Assembly: GCF_004661485.1 (NCBI RefSeq)
Contig: NZ_PQVH01000010.1
Coordinates: 1 to 64,000, forward strand
Source of the DNA: Methylotenera oryzisoli
GTDB lineage: Bacteria > Pseudomonadota > Gammaproteobacteria > Burkholderiales > Methylophilaceae
Reading direction: 5' to 3'
DNA length: 64,000 nucleotides
Part shown: positions 9,090-20,526 of the stretch, in pieces
Numbering within the stretch: position 1 is the first letter of the stretch
Layout of the letters: the number at the start of each line of letters is the position of its first letter
The notes under the pieces: generated by a model
Seen by the model: only the letters and a program-made list of their open reading frames with translations
What the model was told of the DNA's origin: nothing
The model's database searches: none
Position numbers and translations under genes: made by a program

Positions 9090-9468
9090 GCTTATAAATC
9101 TCATCAGGATTTTTGATGACGGGCTGATCCACCACCCAATTCTCATCTTTTAAGGTTTTAAAGAAACAGTTATGCCTGCCTGTGTGACAAGCAATACCGC
9201 CAACCTGTTCGACCTTGAGCAAAATTACATCCTCATCGCAGTCCAGACGAATCTCATGTATCTTCTGTACGTGACCAGACTCCTCGCCTTTACGCCACAA
9301 TTTATTTCGCGATCTTGACCAATAAACAGCTTGATTGGTTTCGCTGCTCAACTGCAAGGCTTCGCGATTCATCCAAGCAAACATCAACACTCGCCCAGTG
9401 TCATACTCCTGAGCGATGACGGGAACAAGACCATTGGCATCCCATGTGACTTCATCTAACCAATTCAT
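9082..9468 (-). CDS. hisI: Phosphoribosyl-AMP cyclohydrolase
   Basis: 128-residue monofunctional HisI. Metal-binding motifs are present: the Asp cluster [11 protein letters not shown] and the Cys-containing [14 protein letters not shown]. It opens the purine ring of PR-AMP (third step of histidine synthesis). HisI and HisE are separate genes here but overlap, so translation is likely coupled. Confidence 0.96.
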   Translation of the reverse strand: MNWLDEVTWDANGLVPVIAQEYDTGRVLMFAWMNREALQLSSETNQAVYWSRSRNKLWRKGEESGHVQKIHEIRLDCDEDVILLKVEQVGGIACHTGRHNCFFKTLKDENWVVDQPVIKNPDEIYKHE

Positions 9469-9531
9469 CTAACAACCTATTCATTGAAACATCTGTTGAA
9501 TCAAGCATTACAGAGCTGTAATAACAATTAA

Positions 9532-10299
9532 CTAGCGCCTAACCTCAATACCATACTGCGCCATGTAGTCTTTGGCCTGTTTAACCGTATATTCGCCATA
9601 GTGGAAAATACTCGCAGCTAGCACAGCATCAGCGCCACCCTCTTTAACGCCATCGACCAAATGCTGCAAATTACCCACACCACCTGAGGCGATGATCGGC
9701 ACTTCAACAGCGTTGCTAATCGCTTTATTAAGCGGGTTATTAAAACCAATTTTAGTGCCATCTCGATCCATGCTAGTGACTAACAACTCACCAGCACCAA
9801 GACTCACCATATACTCTGCCCACTTTACGGCATCCAGGCCAGTTGCCTTACGGCCGCCATGCGTAAATACCTCCCACTCAAAGGGCTGGTTTTCTACTTT
9901 TTTGGCATCAATCGCAACCACAATACACTGCGAGCCAAACTTAGCAGCGGCATCCTGTACGACTTTAGGGTTAAGCACCGCTGTAGTATTGATGCTGACT
10001 TTATCCGCACCTGCATTTAACAGGCGACGCACATCTTCCACCTCACGCACACCGCCACCGACAGTAAGCGGGATAAATACCTGACTAGCCACCTCTTCAA
10101 TGATATGCAGAATAAGGCCGCGGTTATCTGAGCTTGCGGTGATATCTAAAAAAGTAAGCTCATCTGCCCCTTGGTCATCATAACGCTTGGCAATCTCAAC
10201 TGGGTCACCAGCATCTCTGAGTTCGAGAAAGTTAACGCCCTTTACCACACGGCCATTAGTGACATCCAAGCAAGGAATAATACGTTTGGCTAATCCCAT
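9532..10299 (-). CDS. hisF: Imidazole glycerol phosphate synthase, cyclase subunit
   Basis: 255 residues from the ATG at 10299 with AGG about 8 nt upstream; a TTG one codon earlier is less likely. It is a beta/alpha barrel with the two catalytic aspartates of the family in IIPCLDV and TSMDRDG. With HisH it converts PRFAR and ammonia to IGP and AICAR. It lies downstream of hisA and hisH. Confidence 0.96.
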   Translation of the reverse strand: MGLAKRIIPCLDVTNGRVVKGVNFLELRDAGDPVEIAKRYDDQGADELTFLDITASSDNRGLILHIIEEVASQVFIPLTVGGGVREVEDVRRLLNAGADKVSINTTAVLNPKVVQDAAAKFGSQCIVVAIDAKKVENQPFEWEVFTHGGRKATGLDAVKWAEYMVSLGAGELLVTSMDRDGTKIGFNNPLNKAISNAVEVPIIASGGVGNLQHLVDGVKEGGADAVLAASIFHYGEYTVKQAKDYMAQYGIEVRR

Positions 10300-10309
10300 C
10301 AACTAAACC

Positions 10310-11050
10310 TTATGCACTTAACTCATCGGCAAGCTTCTGTGCTGCCGCAAAGTCTAAGGTGCCTTCATAAATTGCACGGCCGGTAATCGTACCAATAATA
10401 CCTTCATTGGCTACTGCACATAACTTTCTAACGTCGTCTAAATTTGTAACACCGCCAGAAGCTATCACAGGAATCGTTAACGCCTGTGCTAACGCGACTG
10501 TGGCCTCGATATTGACACCGGTCAACATGCCGTCACGGCCAATATCGGTGTAAACAATAGACTCCACACCGTAGTCTTCAAATTTCTTTGCCAAATCAAT
10601 CACATCATGACCTGTCAGCTTAGACCAGCCATCAATCGCCACTTTTCCATCTTTAGCATCTAGGCCAACCATGATTTGCCCAGGAAACGCATAACATGCT
10701 TCATGCAGAAAACCTGGAGTTTTCACCGCTGCAGTGCCAATAATGACATAATCAATACCGCTATCTAAGTAGCGCTCTATCGTGTCTAAATCACGGATGC
10801 CACCACCCAACTGAATCGGGATATCGCCACCGACAGCACTCACGATAGACTTAATTGCCCCTTCATTGACAGGCTTGCCCGCAAAGGCGCCATTCAAGTC
10901 CACTAGATGCAGGCGCTTACCGCCACGATCAACCCAATGCCTAGCCATTGCACCTGGATCTTCTGAGAACACGGTTGACTCTTCCATCAAACCTTGTTTA
11001 AGTCTGACGCAGTGTCCATCTTTTAAATCAATTGCTGGGATAATTAACAT
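10310..11050 (-). CDS. hisA: ProFAR isomerase
   Basis: 246-residue beta/alpha barrel, paralogue of HisF. N-terminus [11 protein letters not shown] carries the catalytic Asp and the second is in TDIGRDGM. It isomerises ProFAR to PRFAR. The ATG at 11050 lies 66 bp downstream of hisH, in the usual H-A-F order. Confidence 0.96.
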   Translation of the reverse strand: MLIIPAIDLKDGHCVRLKQGLMEESTVFSEDPGAMARHWVDRGGKRLHLVDLNGAFAGKPVNEGAIKSIVSAVGGDIPIQLGGGIRDLDTIERYLDSGIDYVIIGTAAVKTPGFLHEACYAFPGQIMVGLDAKDGKVAIDGWSKLTGHDVIDLAKKFEDYGVESIVYTDIGRDGMLTGVNIEATVALAQALTIPVIASGGVTNLDDVRKLCAVANEGIIGTITGRAIYEGTLDFAAAQKLADELSA

Positions 11051-11116
11051 AATGAGAATTAATTTTATATACGAAAAAGTTAAAAAGAGAATAGCTGGTT
11101 ATATATTAGGGCCAAC

Positions 11117-11779
11117 TTAGTTAGGTGACCAAGTCACAAAATTGCTTAACAACTGCAAGCCGGCATTTGCACTTTTTTCTGGGTGAAACTGTACTGCGAA
11201 TAAATTATCTTTAGCAATTGCACAAGTAAAGCGCTTAGGGTAGTCACTATAACCTTCAACAATCGCATCATCTGCTGGCTGCACATAATAACTATGTACA
11301 TAATAAAATCTGGCACCATCCTCTATACCTTGCCAAAGTGCATGCGCTTTAGCATCTGCATGATGACGCTGATACACTTGATTCCACCCCATGTGCGGCA
11401 CTTTCAGCTTTTCACCTTGGCTGTCCACCATATCGGCCTGCGCAAACCGCTTCACATTGCCCTTAAATAAACCCAGGCCTGCAGCATCACCCTCTTCTGA
11501 TCGTTCAAATAGCATTTGCAAACCAATACAGATACCCAAGAACGGTTTATTCTGTGCGGCATCCAGTACAGCACTGCGCAAACCGCGTGCATCTAACTCG
11601 CGGATACAATCCGGCATGGCGCCTTGCCCGGGAAATACAACGCGTGATGCTTTTGCTACGTCATCAGGGTTACTCGTCACGACTACATTTTTTGTAGGTG
11701 CAACATGCTCCAAGGCTTTTGAGACCGAGCGTAAATTGCCCATGCCATAATCAATCACTGCAATATCAATTGTGCTCAT
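11117..11779 (-). CDS. hisH: Imidazole glycerol phosphate synthase, glutaminase subunit
   Basis: 220-residue class I glutamine amidotransferase. The nucleophile Cys is in FLGICIGLQML and the His-Glu pair is in VQFHPEKS. It supplies ammonia to HisF. It lies between hisB and hisA. Confidence 0.96.
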   Translation of the reverse strand: MSTIDIAVIDYGMGNLRSVSKALEHVAPTKNVVVTSNPDDVAKASRVVFPGQGAMPDCIRELDARGLRSAVLDAAQNKPFLGICIGLQMLFERSEEGDAAGLGLFKGNVKRFAQADMVDSQGEKLKVPHMGWNQVYQRHHADAKAHALWQGIEDGARFYYVHSYYVQPADDAIVEGYSDYPKRFTCAIAKDNLFAVQFHPEKSANAGLQLLSNFVTWSPN

Positions 11780-11828
11780 ATTTTAAATGCTGCCGAATGT
11801 CACTGTTCAAGGTTAGGTCTGGACAGAC

Positions 11829-12416
11829 TTATAAACTACCTTTTGTAGATGGCATAATTCCCGCCATACGAGCATCAAGCTCTACAGCCATGCGCAACGC
11901 ACGTCCAAACGCTTTGAATATAGTTTCAGCTTGATGGTGTGCATTATGACCTTTTAAATTATCAATATGCAAAGTGACGTTAGCATGGTTAACAAAGCCT
12001 TGGAAAAACTCATGCACTAAGTCCACATCAAAATTACCAATTGCAGCACGTGTGAAAGTGCAGCCGAATTCCAGACCAGGGCGTCCGGAAATATCCAGCA
12101 CCACTCTAGACAAGGCCTCATCCAATGGCACATAGGCATGACCGTAACGGCGAATACCCTTTTTATCACCCACAGCTTGCGCAAAGGCTTGGCCTAGCGT
12201 AATGCCAATATCCTCAACCGTATGATGTGCATCAATATGCAAGTCACCCTTAGCATTCACCTCTATGTCCATCATACCGTGACGCGCAATCTGGTCTAGC
12301 ATGTGGTCCAAGAAGCCTAAGCCTGTGTTAAATTGAGAAATACCAGTGCCATCCAAGTTGATACTCACTGTAATTTGGGTTTCTAGCGTGTTTCTAGTAA
12401 TTTTGGCGTTACGCAT
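11829..12416 (-). CDS. hisB: Imidazoleglycerol-phosphate dehydratase (monofunctional)
   Basis: 195 residues, the length of the monofunctional enzyme without the HolPase domain. Metal-binding His motifs DAHHTVED and NAHHQAE are present. It dehydrates IGP to imidazole acetol phosphate. It is the first gene of hisBHAFIE, separated from the upstream hps by a terminator, so this block probably has its own promoter between 12417 and 12500. Confidence 0.96.
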   Translation of the reverse strand: MRNAKITRNTLETQITVSINLDGTGISQFNTGLGFLDHMLDQIARHGMMDIEVNAKGDLHIDAHHTVEDIGITLGQAFAQAVGDKKGIRRYGHAYVPLDEALSRVVLDISGRPGLEFGCTFTRAAIGNFDVDLVHEFFQGFVNHANVTLHIDNLKGHNAHHQAETIFKAFGRALRMAVELDARMAGIMPSTKGSL

Positions 12417-12502
12417 AAGTCTAATGTTTTATGTTATCAGCATGCATTTTAACCCATTACAAGGTTGTAACACATAGCTACATGATGAATTTAAAGTCTA
12501 AA

Positions 12503-12538
12503 ATAAAAAAACCCCAGTTTTAAGGCTGGGGTTTTTTA
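12503..12538 (-). terminator. Rho-independent terminator of hps
   Basis: Stem ACCCCAG/CTGGGGT flanked by A-rich and T-rich tracts, directly after the hps stop codon on the minus strand. The A/T tracts on both sides could let it work in both directions. It separates hps from hisB. Confidence 0.9.
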
Positions 12539-12554
12539 TTAAACTACTTAGTTA

Positions 12555-13232
12555 TTAGCTAAATAATTTTTTGATCCAGCCGAACAAACCACCTGTTGAA
12601 CCGCCATGAGCGATTGCAGTGATTTCTGCAGCAGCAGCAGCTGGGTCAGCAGCGCCGTAGATTGCAGCACCAGCAACAATGATAGTTGCGCCAGCGTCAC
12701 GTACTTGTGCAGTTGTAGCAGCTTTAACGCCACCAGCAACAGAAATTTCAAGACCTAAGTTCAAACCAGCAACCAAAGCCAAGTCACCAAATGGTGTTTG
12801 ACCAGCAGCTTGTTGGTCTAAACCAGTGTGCACGCCAATGATGTGCGCGCCTAATTTAGCAACTTCTTGTGTACGTGCTTTTTTGTCAGCAACGTTGATC
12901 AAGTCGATTTGTGCTTTTTTACCGTATTTGTTAGCAACGTCGATTACGCCTTTGATTGTACCGATGTCTGAAGTACCCAATACTGTACAAATGTCAGCAC
13001 CTGCTTTGTAGAATGGCTCAGCTTCGTAGAAACCAGCGTCCATTGTTTTCAAGTCAACTAAGATTTTGTTGTTTGGGAACTTAGCACGTAATGTTTGTAG
13101 CAATTTGATACCGTTATGCTTAATGCATGGTGTACCAATTTCTAAAATATCCACGTGTGGAGCAACCTTAGTTGCCAAAGCAACTGTTGCGTCGAAATCT
13201 AATGAGTCTAATGCCATTTGGGTTTGTGCCAC
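12555..13232 (-). CDS. hps: 3-Hexulose-6-phosphate synthase
   Basis: 225-residue member of the OMP decarboxylase superfamily. It condenses formaldehyde with ribulose 5-phosphate to hexulose 6-phosphate, the entry step of the RuMP cycle. Family signatures visible are DLKTMDAGFYE (metal-binding Asp residues) and VAGGVKA near the phosphate site. The GTG start gives M-A-Q-T-Q-M-A-L-D-S, close to other methylotroph enzymes, with GGAGG 7 nt upstream. The C-terminus has a Gly-rich, Lys-Phe-rich extension (GGSTGGLFGWIKKLF). It lies alone between hisC and hisB; the partner isomerase gene is not in the window. Confidence 0.95.
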   Translation of the reverse strand: MAQTQMALDSLDFDATVALATKVAPHVDILEIGTPCIKHNGIKLLQTLRAKFPNNKILVDLKTMDAGFYEAEPFYKAGADICTVLGTSDIGTIKGVIDVANKYGKKAQIDLINVADKKARTQEVAKLGAHIIGVHTGLDQQAAGQTPFGDLALVAGLNLGLEISVAGGVKAATTAQVRDAGATIIVAGAAIYGAADPAAAAAEITAIAHGGSTGGLFGWIKKLFS

Positions 13233-13297
13233 GATACATCCTCCAACTAATAATAAATCAAAATAATGACTTACCTAGGTTAAAAATACAGATTGAA

Positions 13298-13350
13298 AAT
13301 AATTATTATATTGTGCACAAAACGCACATTTCGCTATCATAACCGCACTT
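13298..13350 (-). promoter_or_regulatory. Probable hps promoter with a palindromic operator candidate
   Basis: On the minus strand a consensus -10 hexamer TATAAT lies at 13305-13310, about 70 nt before the hps start. Immediately upstream, in the spacer, is the perfect palindrome TTGTGCACAA (13311-13320). The -35 region is poor, which fits activator control or an extended core. The placement of the palindrome suggests an operator (inference). Confidence 0.55.
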
Positions 13351-13407
13351 CGTGTGAAAATTCAAACTTTTCATGCTTAATTTACATGTTTTATCTATAT
13401 AAAAAGT

Positions 13408-13429
13408 TTGAACACATTAAATAGTTCAA
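13408..13429. repeat. Inverted repeat upstream of hps
   Basis: TTGAAC and GTTCAA arms separated by 10 nt. They lie about 100 bp upstream of the -10 of hps and just after the hisC stop. The size is typical of a dimeric regulator site. It could also be incidental in AT-rich DNA. Confidence 0.4.
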
Positions 13430-13465
13430 TAAATGTTTGCTATAGCACAGGTTTTTAGCAATAGT

Positions 13466-13483
13466 TTTGGCATTTTTGCCAAA
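13466..13483. terminator. Hairpin just downstream of hisC
   Basis: Stem TTTGGCA/TGCCAAA with a TTTT loop, 6 bp after the hisC stop codon (minus strand). No T-run follows on the minus strand, so it may stabilise the 3' end rather than terminate efficiently. Confidence 0.4.
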
Positions 13484-13489
13484 CTTTGA

Positions 13490-14566
13490 CTAAGAAAAGC
13501 TTTTCTCGCTTAACACAACCTTCAATGCTTTAAGTAGCAACTCAGACTGCTCGTCCGTGCCAATTGTAATGCGTAGATAAGGCGCAATACGGCTAGGCGA
13601 CTTAAAATGCCGCACAATAATGCCGTGCTCACGTAACTTTGCACTTAACTCGGCACCATCACGTACTTTATGTTTGGCAAAAATAAAATTAGCGCCAGAT
13701 GGTAACACTTCAAAATCCAACGCTGACATGTTAGCGACCAAGGCATCGCGTGTCGTAATCACTTTTTGACAGGTCTCTTCAAAATAATCAATGTCCTGCA
13801 TCGCTGCTACAGCCCCAGCAGATGCAAAGCGATCAATCGGGTAAGAGTTAAAGCTATCCTTAACTCTTATCAGCGCCTCAATCAGGGCTGCTGAGCCTAA
13901 TGCATAGCCAACACGCAGACCAGCTAAAGAGCGCGCTTTAGATAAAGTATGTGTCACCAACAGGTTGGGATATTGATTAATCAAGCTGACTGCAGATTCA
14001 GTGCCAAAATCCACGTAGGCTTCATCAATCACAACCACGGATTCAGTATTATTTTGCAGTATCCATTCAATCTTTTCTAATGCAAGTGGCATACCGGTTG
14101 GTGCATTAGGGTTGGGGAAAATAATACCGCCGTTAGGCTTTATGTAATCTTCCACGCGGATGCTAAAATCTTCTGCCAATGGAATTGTTTCATAACGGAT
14201 GCCGTACAGCCCGCAGTACACAGGATAAAAGCTATAGGTAATATCAGGAAACAACAACGGCTGGGCGTGCTTCAACAGCGCCTGAAACACATGTGCCAAT
14301 ACCTCGTCAGAGCCGTTACCAACAAATACTTGGCAACTATCTAAATGATGCACTTTAGCAATGGCCGCTCTTAGAACATCAGAATTGGGGTCTGGATACA
14401 AACGTAAGGTTTCTGCAGCTTCCAACTTCAAAGCTTCAATCACCTTAGGGCTTGGGCCATAGGGATTTTCATTGGTATTGAGTTTTACCAAATTATTGAT
14501 TTTTGGCTGCTCACCCGGCACATAAGGGGTAAGCTTATGAACAACATCACTCCAGTATTTACTCAT
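13490..14566 (-). CDS. hisC: Histidinol-phosphate aminotransferase
   Basis: 358-residue fold-type I PLP enzyme. The PLP lysine is in [11 protein letters not shown]. Other anchors are FVGNGSDEV near the N-terminus and FPNPNAPTG. It transaminates imidazole acetol phosphate to histidinol phosphate. It lies 137 bp downstream of hisD and upstream of hps. Confidence 0.95.
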   Translation of the reverse strand: MSKYWSDVVHKLTPYVPGEQPKINNLVKLNTNENPYGPSPKVIEALKLEAAETLRLYPDPNSDVLRAAIAKVHHLDSCQVFVGNGSDEVLAHVFQALLKHAQPLLFPDITYSFYPVYCGLYGIRYETIPLAEDFSIRVEDYIKPNGGIIFPNPNAPTGMPLALEKIEWILQNNTESVVVIDEAYVDFGTESAVSLINQYPNLLVTHTLSKARSLAGLRVGYALGSAALIEALIRVKDSFNSYPIDRFASAGAVAAMQDIDYFEETCQKVITTRDALVANMSALDFEVLPSGANFIFAKHKVRDGAELSAKLREHGIIVRHFKSPSRIAPYLRITIGTDEQSELLLKALKVVLSEKSFS

Positions 14567-14703
14567 ACTAAACCCTCAGACATACGCTATATCATCCCAT
14601 GACCAGCGTGAAATAATGAATAGGCAATTAACCTGTAAAGGACATGCCACATGGGAGGTATTAAGCATCATGAAAAACCGAGCTTAATACGCTCCTTAGA
14701 ATT

Positions 14704-15999
14704 TTATTTAAGGCGGTACTCAGCAGAACGGGCATGCGCCTGCAAGCCCTCGCCATAGGCTAACGTTGCTGCAATCTTACCTAGCACTTGCGCGCCTTGA
14801 GAAGACACCATGATTAAACTTGAGCGCTTTTGGAAATCATAAACACCTAGTGGTGATGAAAACCTTGCTGTACGTGAAGTAGGCAGCACGTGATTTGGCC
14901 CTGCACAGTAATCACCTAAAGCTTCACAGGTGTCACGCCCCATAAAAATGGCACCGGCATGTTTAATTTTTTTACTAAAGGCCAACGGCTCCTCTACTGA
15001 CAATTCCAAATGCTCAGGAGCGATGTAATTGCTGATTTCAGCCGCTTCGTCTAGGTCGCGTACATGAATTAAAGCGCCGCGGTCAGTGAGTGAGGTGGTG
15101 ATGATATCCTTACGCGGCATCTCCTCTACCAACCTCTGAATACTAGCCGCCACTTGATCCAAAAACGCAGCGTCTGGGCTCAGTAATATAGATTGCGCAA
15201 GCTCATCATGCTCAGCTTGTGAGAATAAATCCATCGCAATCCAGTCCGGGTCTGTTTTACCGTCACAAATCACTAGAATTTCAGAAGGGCCTGCCACCAT
15301 ATCAATACCAACCACGCCAAACACACGGCGTTTGGCGGCCGCAACATAGGCGTTACCAGGACCTACAACTTTATCTACTTGCGGCACGGTTTCGGTACCA
15401 TAGGCCAACGCACCTACTGCTTGGGCGCCACCGATACAAAACACACGATCCACACCGCAAACCGCAGCAGCTGCTAACACCAGCTGATTTTTCTCTCCAT
15501 TAGGCGTAGGCACCACCATAATCAGCTCTTGCACACCAGCTACTTTCGCTGGAATCGCGTTCATCAATACTGAAGAGGGATAAGCCGCTTTGCCACCCGG
15601 TACATATAAGCCTACACGATCCAGTGACGTTACCTGCTGACCAAGTAACGTGCCATCAGCCTCAGTGTAGCTCCATGAGCTCATCAACTGTTTCTCATGA
15701 TAACTTTTTACGCGGTCTGCCGCAGCCTGTAACGCAGCACGCTGCTCAGCAGGCAGACCCTCCAAGGCAGCAACCAGCTCAGACTGGCTGATTTCAAGCT
15801 CGCCCAGCTGACTCGCATCGGTCTTATCAAAACGATTGGTATATTCGAGCACTGCCTCATCACCACGACGCTTCACATCTTTTAAAATGTTCGCAACGAC
15901 AACATCGATGTTATCGTCTTGCGCTGTTTCAAATGCAAGCAACTGCTTTAAGTTCGCCTGAAAATCGCTATCTAAAGTAGAAAAACGTCTAATTTTCAT
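14704..15999 (-). CDS. hisD: Histidinol dehydrogenase
   Basis: 431 residues, the usual length. Family motifs [12 protein letters not shown] and [10 protein letters not shown] (zinc and catalytic region) are intact. It oxidises histidinol to histidine using two NAD. It begins 21 bp after the hisG stop. Confidence 0.96.
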   Translation of the reverse strand: MKIRRFSTLDSDFQANLKQLLAFETAQDDNIDVVVANILKDVKRRGDEAVLEYTNRFDKTDASQLGELEISQSELVAALEGLPAEQRAALQAAADRVKSYHEKQLMSSWSYTEADGTLLGQQVTSLDRVGLYVPGGKAAYPSSVLMNAIPAKVAGVQELIMVVPTPNGEKNQLVLAAAAVCGVDRVFCIGGAQAVGALAYGTETVPQVDKVVGPGNAYVAAAKRRVFGVVGIDMVAGPSEILVICDGKTDPDWIAMDLFSQAEHDELAQSILLSPDAAFLDQVAASIQRLVEEMPRKDIITTSLTDRGALIHVRDLDEAAEISNYIAPEHLELSVEEPLAFSKKIKHAGAIFMGRDTCEALGDYCAGPNHVLPTSRTARFSSPLGVYDFQKRSSLIMVSSQGAQVLGKIAATLAYGEGLQAHARSAEYRLK

Positions 16000-16020
16000 A
16001 TCACTAACCTATGTGCCTAA

Positions 16021-16665
16021 TTATTTATTTTTTGCAATTGCCGTTTGAAATGCATCCATGATTGGCTGCAACTTATCTCGATTGAGCTTGAGAGAAGCTT
16101 GATTGACCACTAGCCTAGAGCTAATGTCGCCCACTTCCTCTACGGCTTTAAGCTTGTTAGCTCGCAAGGTACCACCAGTACTGACCAAATCAACAATCAC
16201 ATCTGCCAAGCCTACCAATGGCCCCAACTCCATAGAACCATACAGCTTAATTAAATCCACATGCATGCCTTTTGCCGCAAAATGCTCACGTGCTGTTTTT
16301 ACATATTTGGTCACAACCTTAAGACGCGCACCACTACGAATTGACCCGAAATAATCAAAGTCATCACGCACTGCCACCATCATCTTGCATTTTGCAATCT
16401 GCAGATCTATCGGCTGATACAAACCATCACCGCCATGCTCATCCAACACATCTTTACCGGCAATACCCAAATCTGCTGCGCCGTACTGTACATAAGTTGG
16501 CACATCGGTCGCTCGCACGATAATTAAACGTACATCCGGGCGATTCGTTTCTATAATCAGCTTACGGGATGACTCAGGGTCTTCAGCTGCATGAATGCCG
16601 GCTGCGGCCAACAATGGTGCAGTCTCTTCAAAAATTCTGCCTTTTGAAAGTGCTATCGTAATCAT
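16021..16665 (-). CDS. hisG: ATP phosphoribosyltransferase, short form
   Basis: 214 residues from the ATG at 16665 ([10 protein letters not shown]), the canonical start. A TTG two codons upstream is less likely. It catalyses the first step, ATP + PRPP to PR-ATP. The length shows the short HisG form, which lacks the C-terminal regulatory domain and normally needs the HisRS-like subunit HisZ for activity and feedback. No hisZ lies in this window. It starts 12 bp after murA. Confidence 0.95.
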   Translation of the reverse strand: MITIALSKGRIFEETAPLLAAAGIHAAEDPESSRKLIIETNRPDVRLIIVRATDVPTYVQYGAADLGIAGKDVLDEHGGDGLYQPIDLQIAKCKMMVAVRDDFDYFGSIRSGARLKVVTKYVKTAREHFAAKGMHVDLIKLYGSMELGPLVGLADVIVDLVSTGGTLRANKLKAVEEVGDISSRLVVNQASLKLNRDKLQPIMDAFQTAIAKNK

Positions 16666-16677
16666 TTTCAATATTCT

Positions 16678-17943
<1,266 letters not shown>

Positions 17944-18255
17944 TTATTTGGTCGCATTCAATAATGTTTGAAGCTCACCACTTTCATACATGGCACGCAT
18001 AATATCTGAACCACCAATAAACTCACCGTTGATATATAACTGCGGGATGGTTGGCCAGTTTGCATAAGTTTTAATACCCTCACGGATATTTTGATCTGCC
18101 AACACATCAATCGCCACGTACTCTACGTTACATGCATTGAGAATCTGCGTTGCTAAGTTTGAAAAACCACATTGTGGAAACTTTGGGCTACCTTTCATGT
18201 ACAGCACTACTGGGTTACCTGTTACCTGACTTCTGATTAATTCCTGCGTATCCAT
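17944..18255 (-). CDS. grxD: Monothiol glutaredoxin (Grx4 family)
   Basis: 103 residues with the CGFS active site (FPQCGFSN) of monothiol glutaredoxins. These bind a glutathione-ligated [2Fe-2S] cluster, often together with BolA proteins, for Fe-S trafficking. The next gene upstream is an IbaG/BolA-family gene, which fits a Grx4-BolA partnership. Confidence 0.95.
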   Translation of the reverse strand: MDTQELIRSQVTGNPVVLYMKGSPKFPQCGFSNLATQILNACNVEYVAIDVLADQNIREGIKTYANWPTIPQLYINGEFIGGSDIMRAMYESGELQTLLNATK

Positions 18256-18323
18256 TATTTATCCTAATTACAAAACTTTATTACAAAACTTTTTACTGAC
18301 GTTTACTTAGACACACTTTAGCC

Positions 18324-18575
18324 TTAGTTGTTAGCTTGCAACTTCAACCACGCCTCTGGGGTTAAAGTCTGCATAGATAAGGCATGAATCTCTGCCCTCA
18401 TCCTGTCACCTAAGGCCGCGTACACCAACTGGTGCTGCTTAACCATAGTCTTGCCTACAAACTCTGGGCTGACAATCACCGCCTCAAAGTGCGTACCGTC
18501 ATCACCTAATACTTTTATATAATCACACGCTAAATTTTGCGTAATGTATGTTTCCAACTGCTGGGCACTTAACAC
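18324..18575 (-). CDS. ibaG: BolA-family protein IbaG (YrbA)
   Basis: 83-residue BolA-like protein. GTG start at 18575 with AGGTGA upstream. The [14 protein letters not shown] region carries the conserved His and the class II KH-like fold. E. coli has mlaFEDCB-ibaG-murA; the same order is kept here with grxD and an ABC exporter inserted. It probably forms a [2Fe-2S] complex with the adjacent GrxD (inference). Confidence 0.9.
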   Translation of the reverse strand: MLSAQQLETYITQNLACDYIKVLGDDGTHFEAVIVSPEFVGKTMVKQHQLVYAALGDRMRAEIHALSMQTLTPEAWLKLQANN

Positions 18576-18607
18576 GCGTCACTCACCTTTAATTATTCAA
18601 CCTAGCA

Positions 18608-19411
18608 TTATGACCTAAGTTTATAGCCTGATTTTAACATTTTTAATGTGATCAGTGCTAATACAAGGAAGGACGCCGCCACTATGAGCAAACTGAGTGC
18701 TGGAGATACGTCACCCTTACCAAAGAAGCCATACCTAAACCCGTCTATCATGTAGAAAAACGGGTTTAAATGAGAAACTTTTTGCCAAAATGGGGGCAAT
18801 GAATGAATCGAATAAAATACGCCGGATAAAAACGATAAAGGCATAATAATAAAATTCTGAAACGCAGCCATCTGGTCAAACCTATCTGCCCATATGCCTG
18901 CGATAATGCCAAAAGTACCGAGCAATGCACTACCAAGCAAACCAAAAGCAACTAACATCCACGGACTTGCGATTGTTAAATCAACAAACCACATGGCTAC
19001 CAGATAAATACACAAGCCCACTACCAAGCCGCGAATAATCGCAGCAATCAGGAACGCCAGGAAAAATTGCAAATGCGTGAGCGGCGTTAGTAAAACAAAT
19101 ACAATATTGCCCATGACCTTAGACTGAATCAGGCTAGAAGAACTGTTCGCAAACGCATTTTGCAGCACAGACATCATAATCAAACCCGGTATTAAAAACT
19201 CAGTGTAGGCAACGCCATCATAAACCTGCACATGTTTATCCAGCACGTGTGAAAAAATCAGCAAATAAAGCAGCGCTGTAATCACAGGTGCCGCCACAGT
19301 TTGGAATGACACACGCCAGAAGCGCAGTAGCTCTTTCTTGAGTAAGGTCCATGGCCCTCTCCAACTAGAGACCTGATTACCAGCTGTAGATTGTTTTACA
19401 TCATTCATCAT
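18608..19411 (-). CDS. ABC-2 type transporter permease (YadH-like)
   Basis: 267 residues with about six membrane helices and the ABC-2 family pattern (YTEFLIPGLIMMSVLQNAF, then PLSFLSGVFYSI). It pairs with the ATPase encoded just upstream, whose stop it overlaps by 4 bp (ATGA). The pair resembles E. coli YadG/YadH. The substrate is unknown. Confidence 0.9.
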   Translation of the reverse strand: MMNDVKQSTAGNQVSSWRGPWTLLKKELLRFWRVSFQTVAAPVITALLYLLIFSHVLDKHVQVYDGVAYTEFLIPGLIMMSVLQNAFANSSSSLIQSKVMGNIVFVLLTPLTHLQFFLAFLIAAIIRGLVVGLCIYLVAMWFVDLTIASPWMLVAFGLLGSALLGTFGIIAGIWADRFDQMAAFQNFIIMPLSFLSGVFYSIHSLPPFWQKVSHLNPFFYMIDGFRYGFFGKGDVSPALSLLIVAASFLVLALITLKMLKSGYKLRS

Positions 19412-20343
19412 AATTGACTCGCTAATTTATGCTCAGCGGCAGTATTACCCACCAATGACAAAAATACGTCCTCTAAATCAGCTTCGTTTAATTGCATGTC
19501 TATCACCTTAATGCCGCCAGCGCGCAAAGACGAAAGCACATATTCAATCTGTATCATATCGGTTAAAGCAAAGGTATAAACCCCACGCTCCACATGGCGC
19601 ACCATGCTTTGCACCTCTTGCGGCAAATGCACATCGCCTAGCGTCAAACGTAGATGCTTGCCTGCAAACTTGTTGAGCAAATTAGCCGTACTATCAAGCG
19701 CAACAATTTCACCTTGCTTCATCATCCCTACGCGGCTACACAGTGTTTCGGCCTCTTCCAAATAATGTGTGGTCAAAATGATAGTGTGACCGTCGCGGTT
19801 TAGTTTTTTAATAAACTCCCACAGCATTTGACGCAACTCAACATCCACCCCTGCAGTAGGCTCATCCAGCACAATGACTGGCGGCTTATGCGCAAGTGCT
19901 TGCGCAATCAGAGCACGACGCTTCATCCCACCCGACAACTTGCGCATATTGGTATGCGCCTTATCCGCCAAGCCTAAACCTTCCAACACCTCATCTACCC
20001 ACGGGTCATTTTCACGGCCTAGCCCAAAATAGCCAGCCTGAAAGCGCAACATTTCACGCACATTAAAAAATGGATCAAACACCAACTCTTGCGGCACAAC
20101 GCCTAACAACTGACGCGCCTGCTGATACTGCTGCTGCACATCAAAACCCATGACAGCAATATTGCCAGCACTAGGCGCAATAAGACCCGCTAAAATATTA
20201 ATCAATGTGGACTTACCCGCGCCATTCGGCCCAAGCAAAGCGAAAAACTCACCTTGCTCGATGGTAAGATCAACCCCTCTTAAGGCATGCAGCGCACCAA
20301 AGTGCTTATGCACATCACGGATTTGAATAGCAGGATGGTTCAA
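19408..20343 (-). CDS. ABC transporter ATP-binding protein (YadG-like)
   Basis: 311 residues. Walker A GPNGAGKS, signature LSGGMKRR, Walker B VIVLDEPTAGVD and the H-loop TTHYLEEAE are intact. The C-terminal part (about 225-311) is the accessory domain common in ABC-2 exporters. The start is TTG at 20343 by reading frame. It lies downstream of mlaB, separated by a terminator-like hairpin. Exported substrate unknown. Confidence 0.9.
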   Translation of the reverse strand: MNHPAIQIRDVHKHFGALHALRGVDLTIEQGEFFALLGPNGAGKSTLINILAGLIAPSAGNIAVMGFDVQQQYQQARQLLGVVPQELVFDPFFNVREMLRFQAGYFGLGRENDPWVDEVLEGLGLADKAHTNMRKLSGGMKRRALIAQALAHKPPVIVLDEPTAGVDVELRQMLWEFIKKLNRDGHTIILTTHYLEEAETLCSRVGMMKQGEIVALDSTANLLNKFAGKHLRLTLGDVHLPQEVQSMVRHVERGVYTFALTDMIQIEYVLSSLRAGGIKVIDMQLNEADLEDVFLSLVGNTAAEHKLASQL

Positions 20344-20475
20344 AAGAAACTTTCGATTAACAGTTTAAATATATCGGCATGCAACAGCAGAAAAACTCAT
20401 CGCTCACAAGCAAGGCCAAACGAATGCCATAACACAAAGAAATTTATAGCTTTTAAATCCACTAAATCAAAGCGT

Positions 20476-20506
20476 CAAAACCCTTTCGGTATTCGAAAGG
20501 GTTTTG
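20476..20506 (-). terminator. Perfect 13-bp hairpin between mlaB and the ABC exporter
   Basis: Arms CAAAACCCTTTCG/CGAAAGGGTTTTG with a 5-nt loop. It lies just after the mlaB stop on the minus strand. The T-rich end is part of the stem. It probably ends the mla transcript at least partly. Confidence 0.75.
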
Positions 20507-20526
20507 AGTAGGAGCAAAATTAGCGA

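Noticed and set aside
8760-9146. Longer HisE starting at 9146
   Set aside because: It overlaps hisI by 65 bp and adds residues unlike HisE. The ATG at 9089 gives the normal length and an 8-bp overlap.
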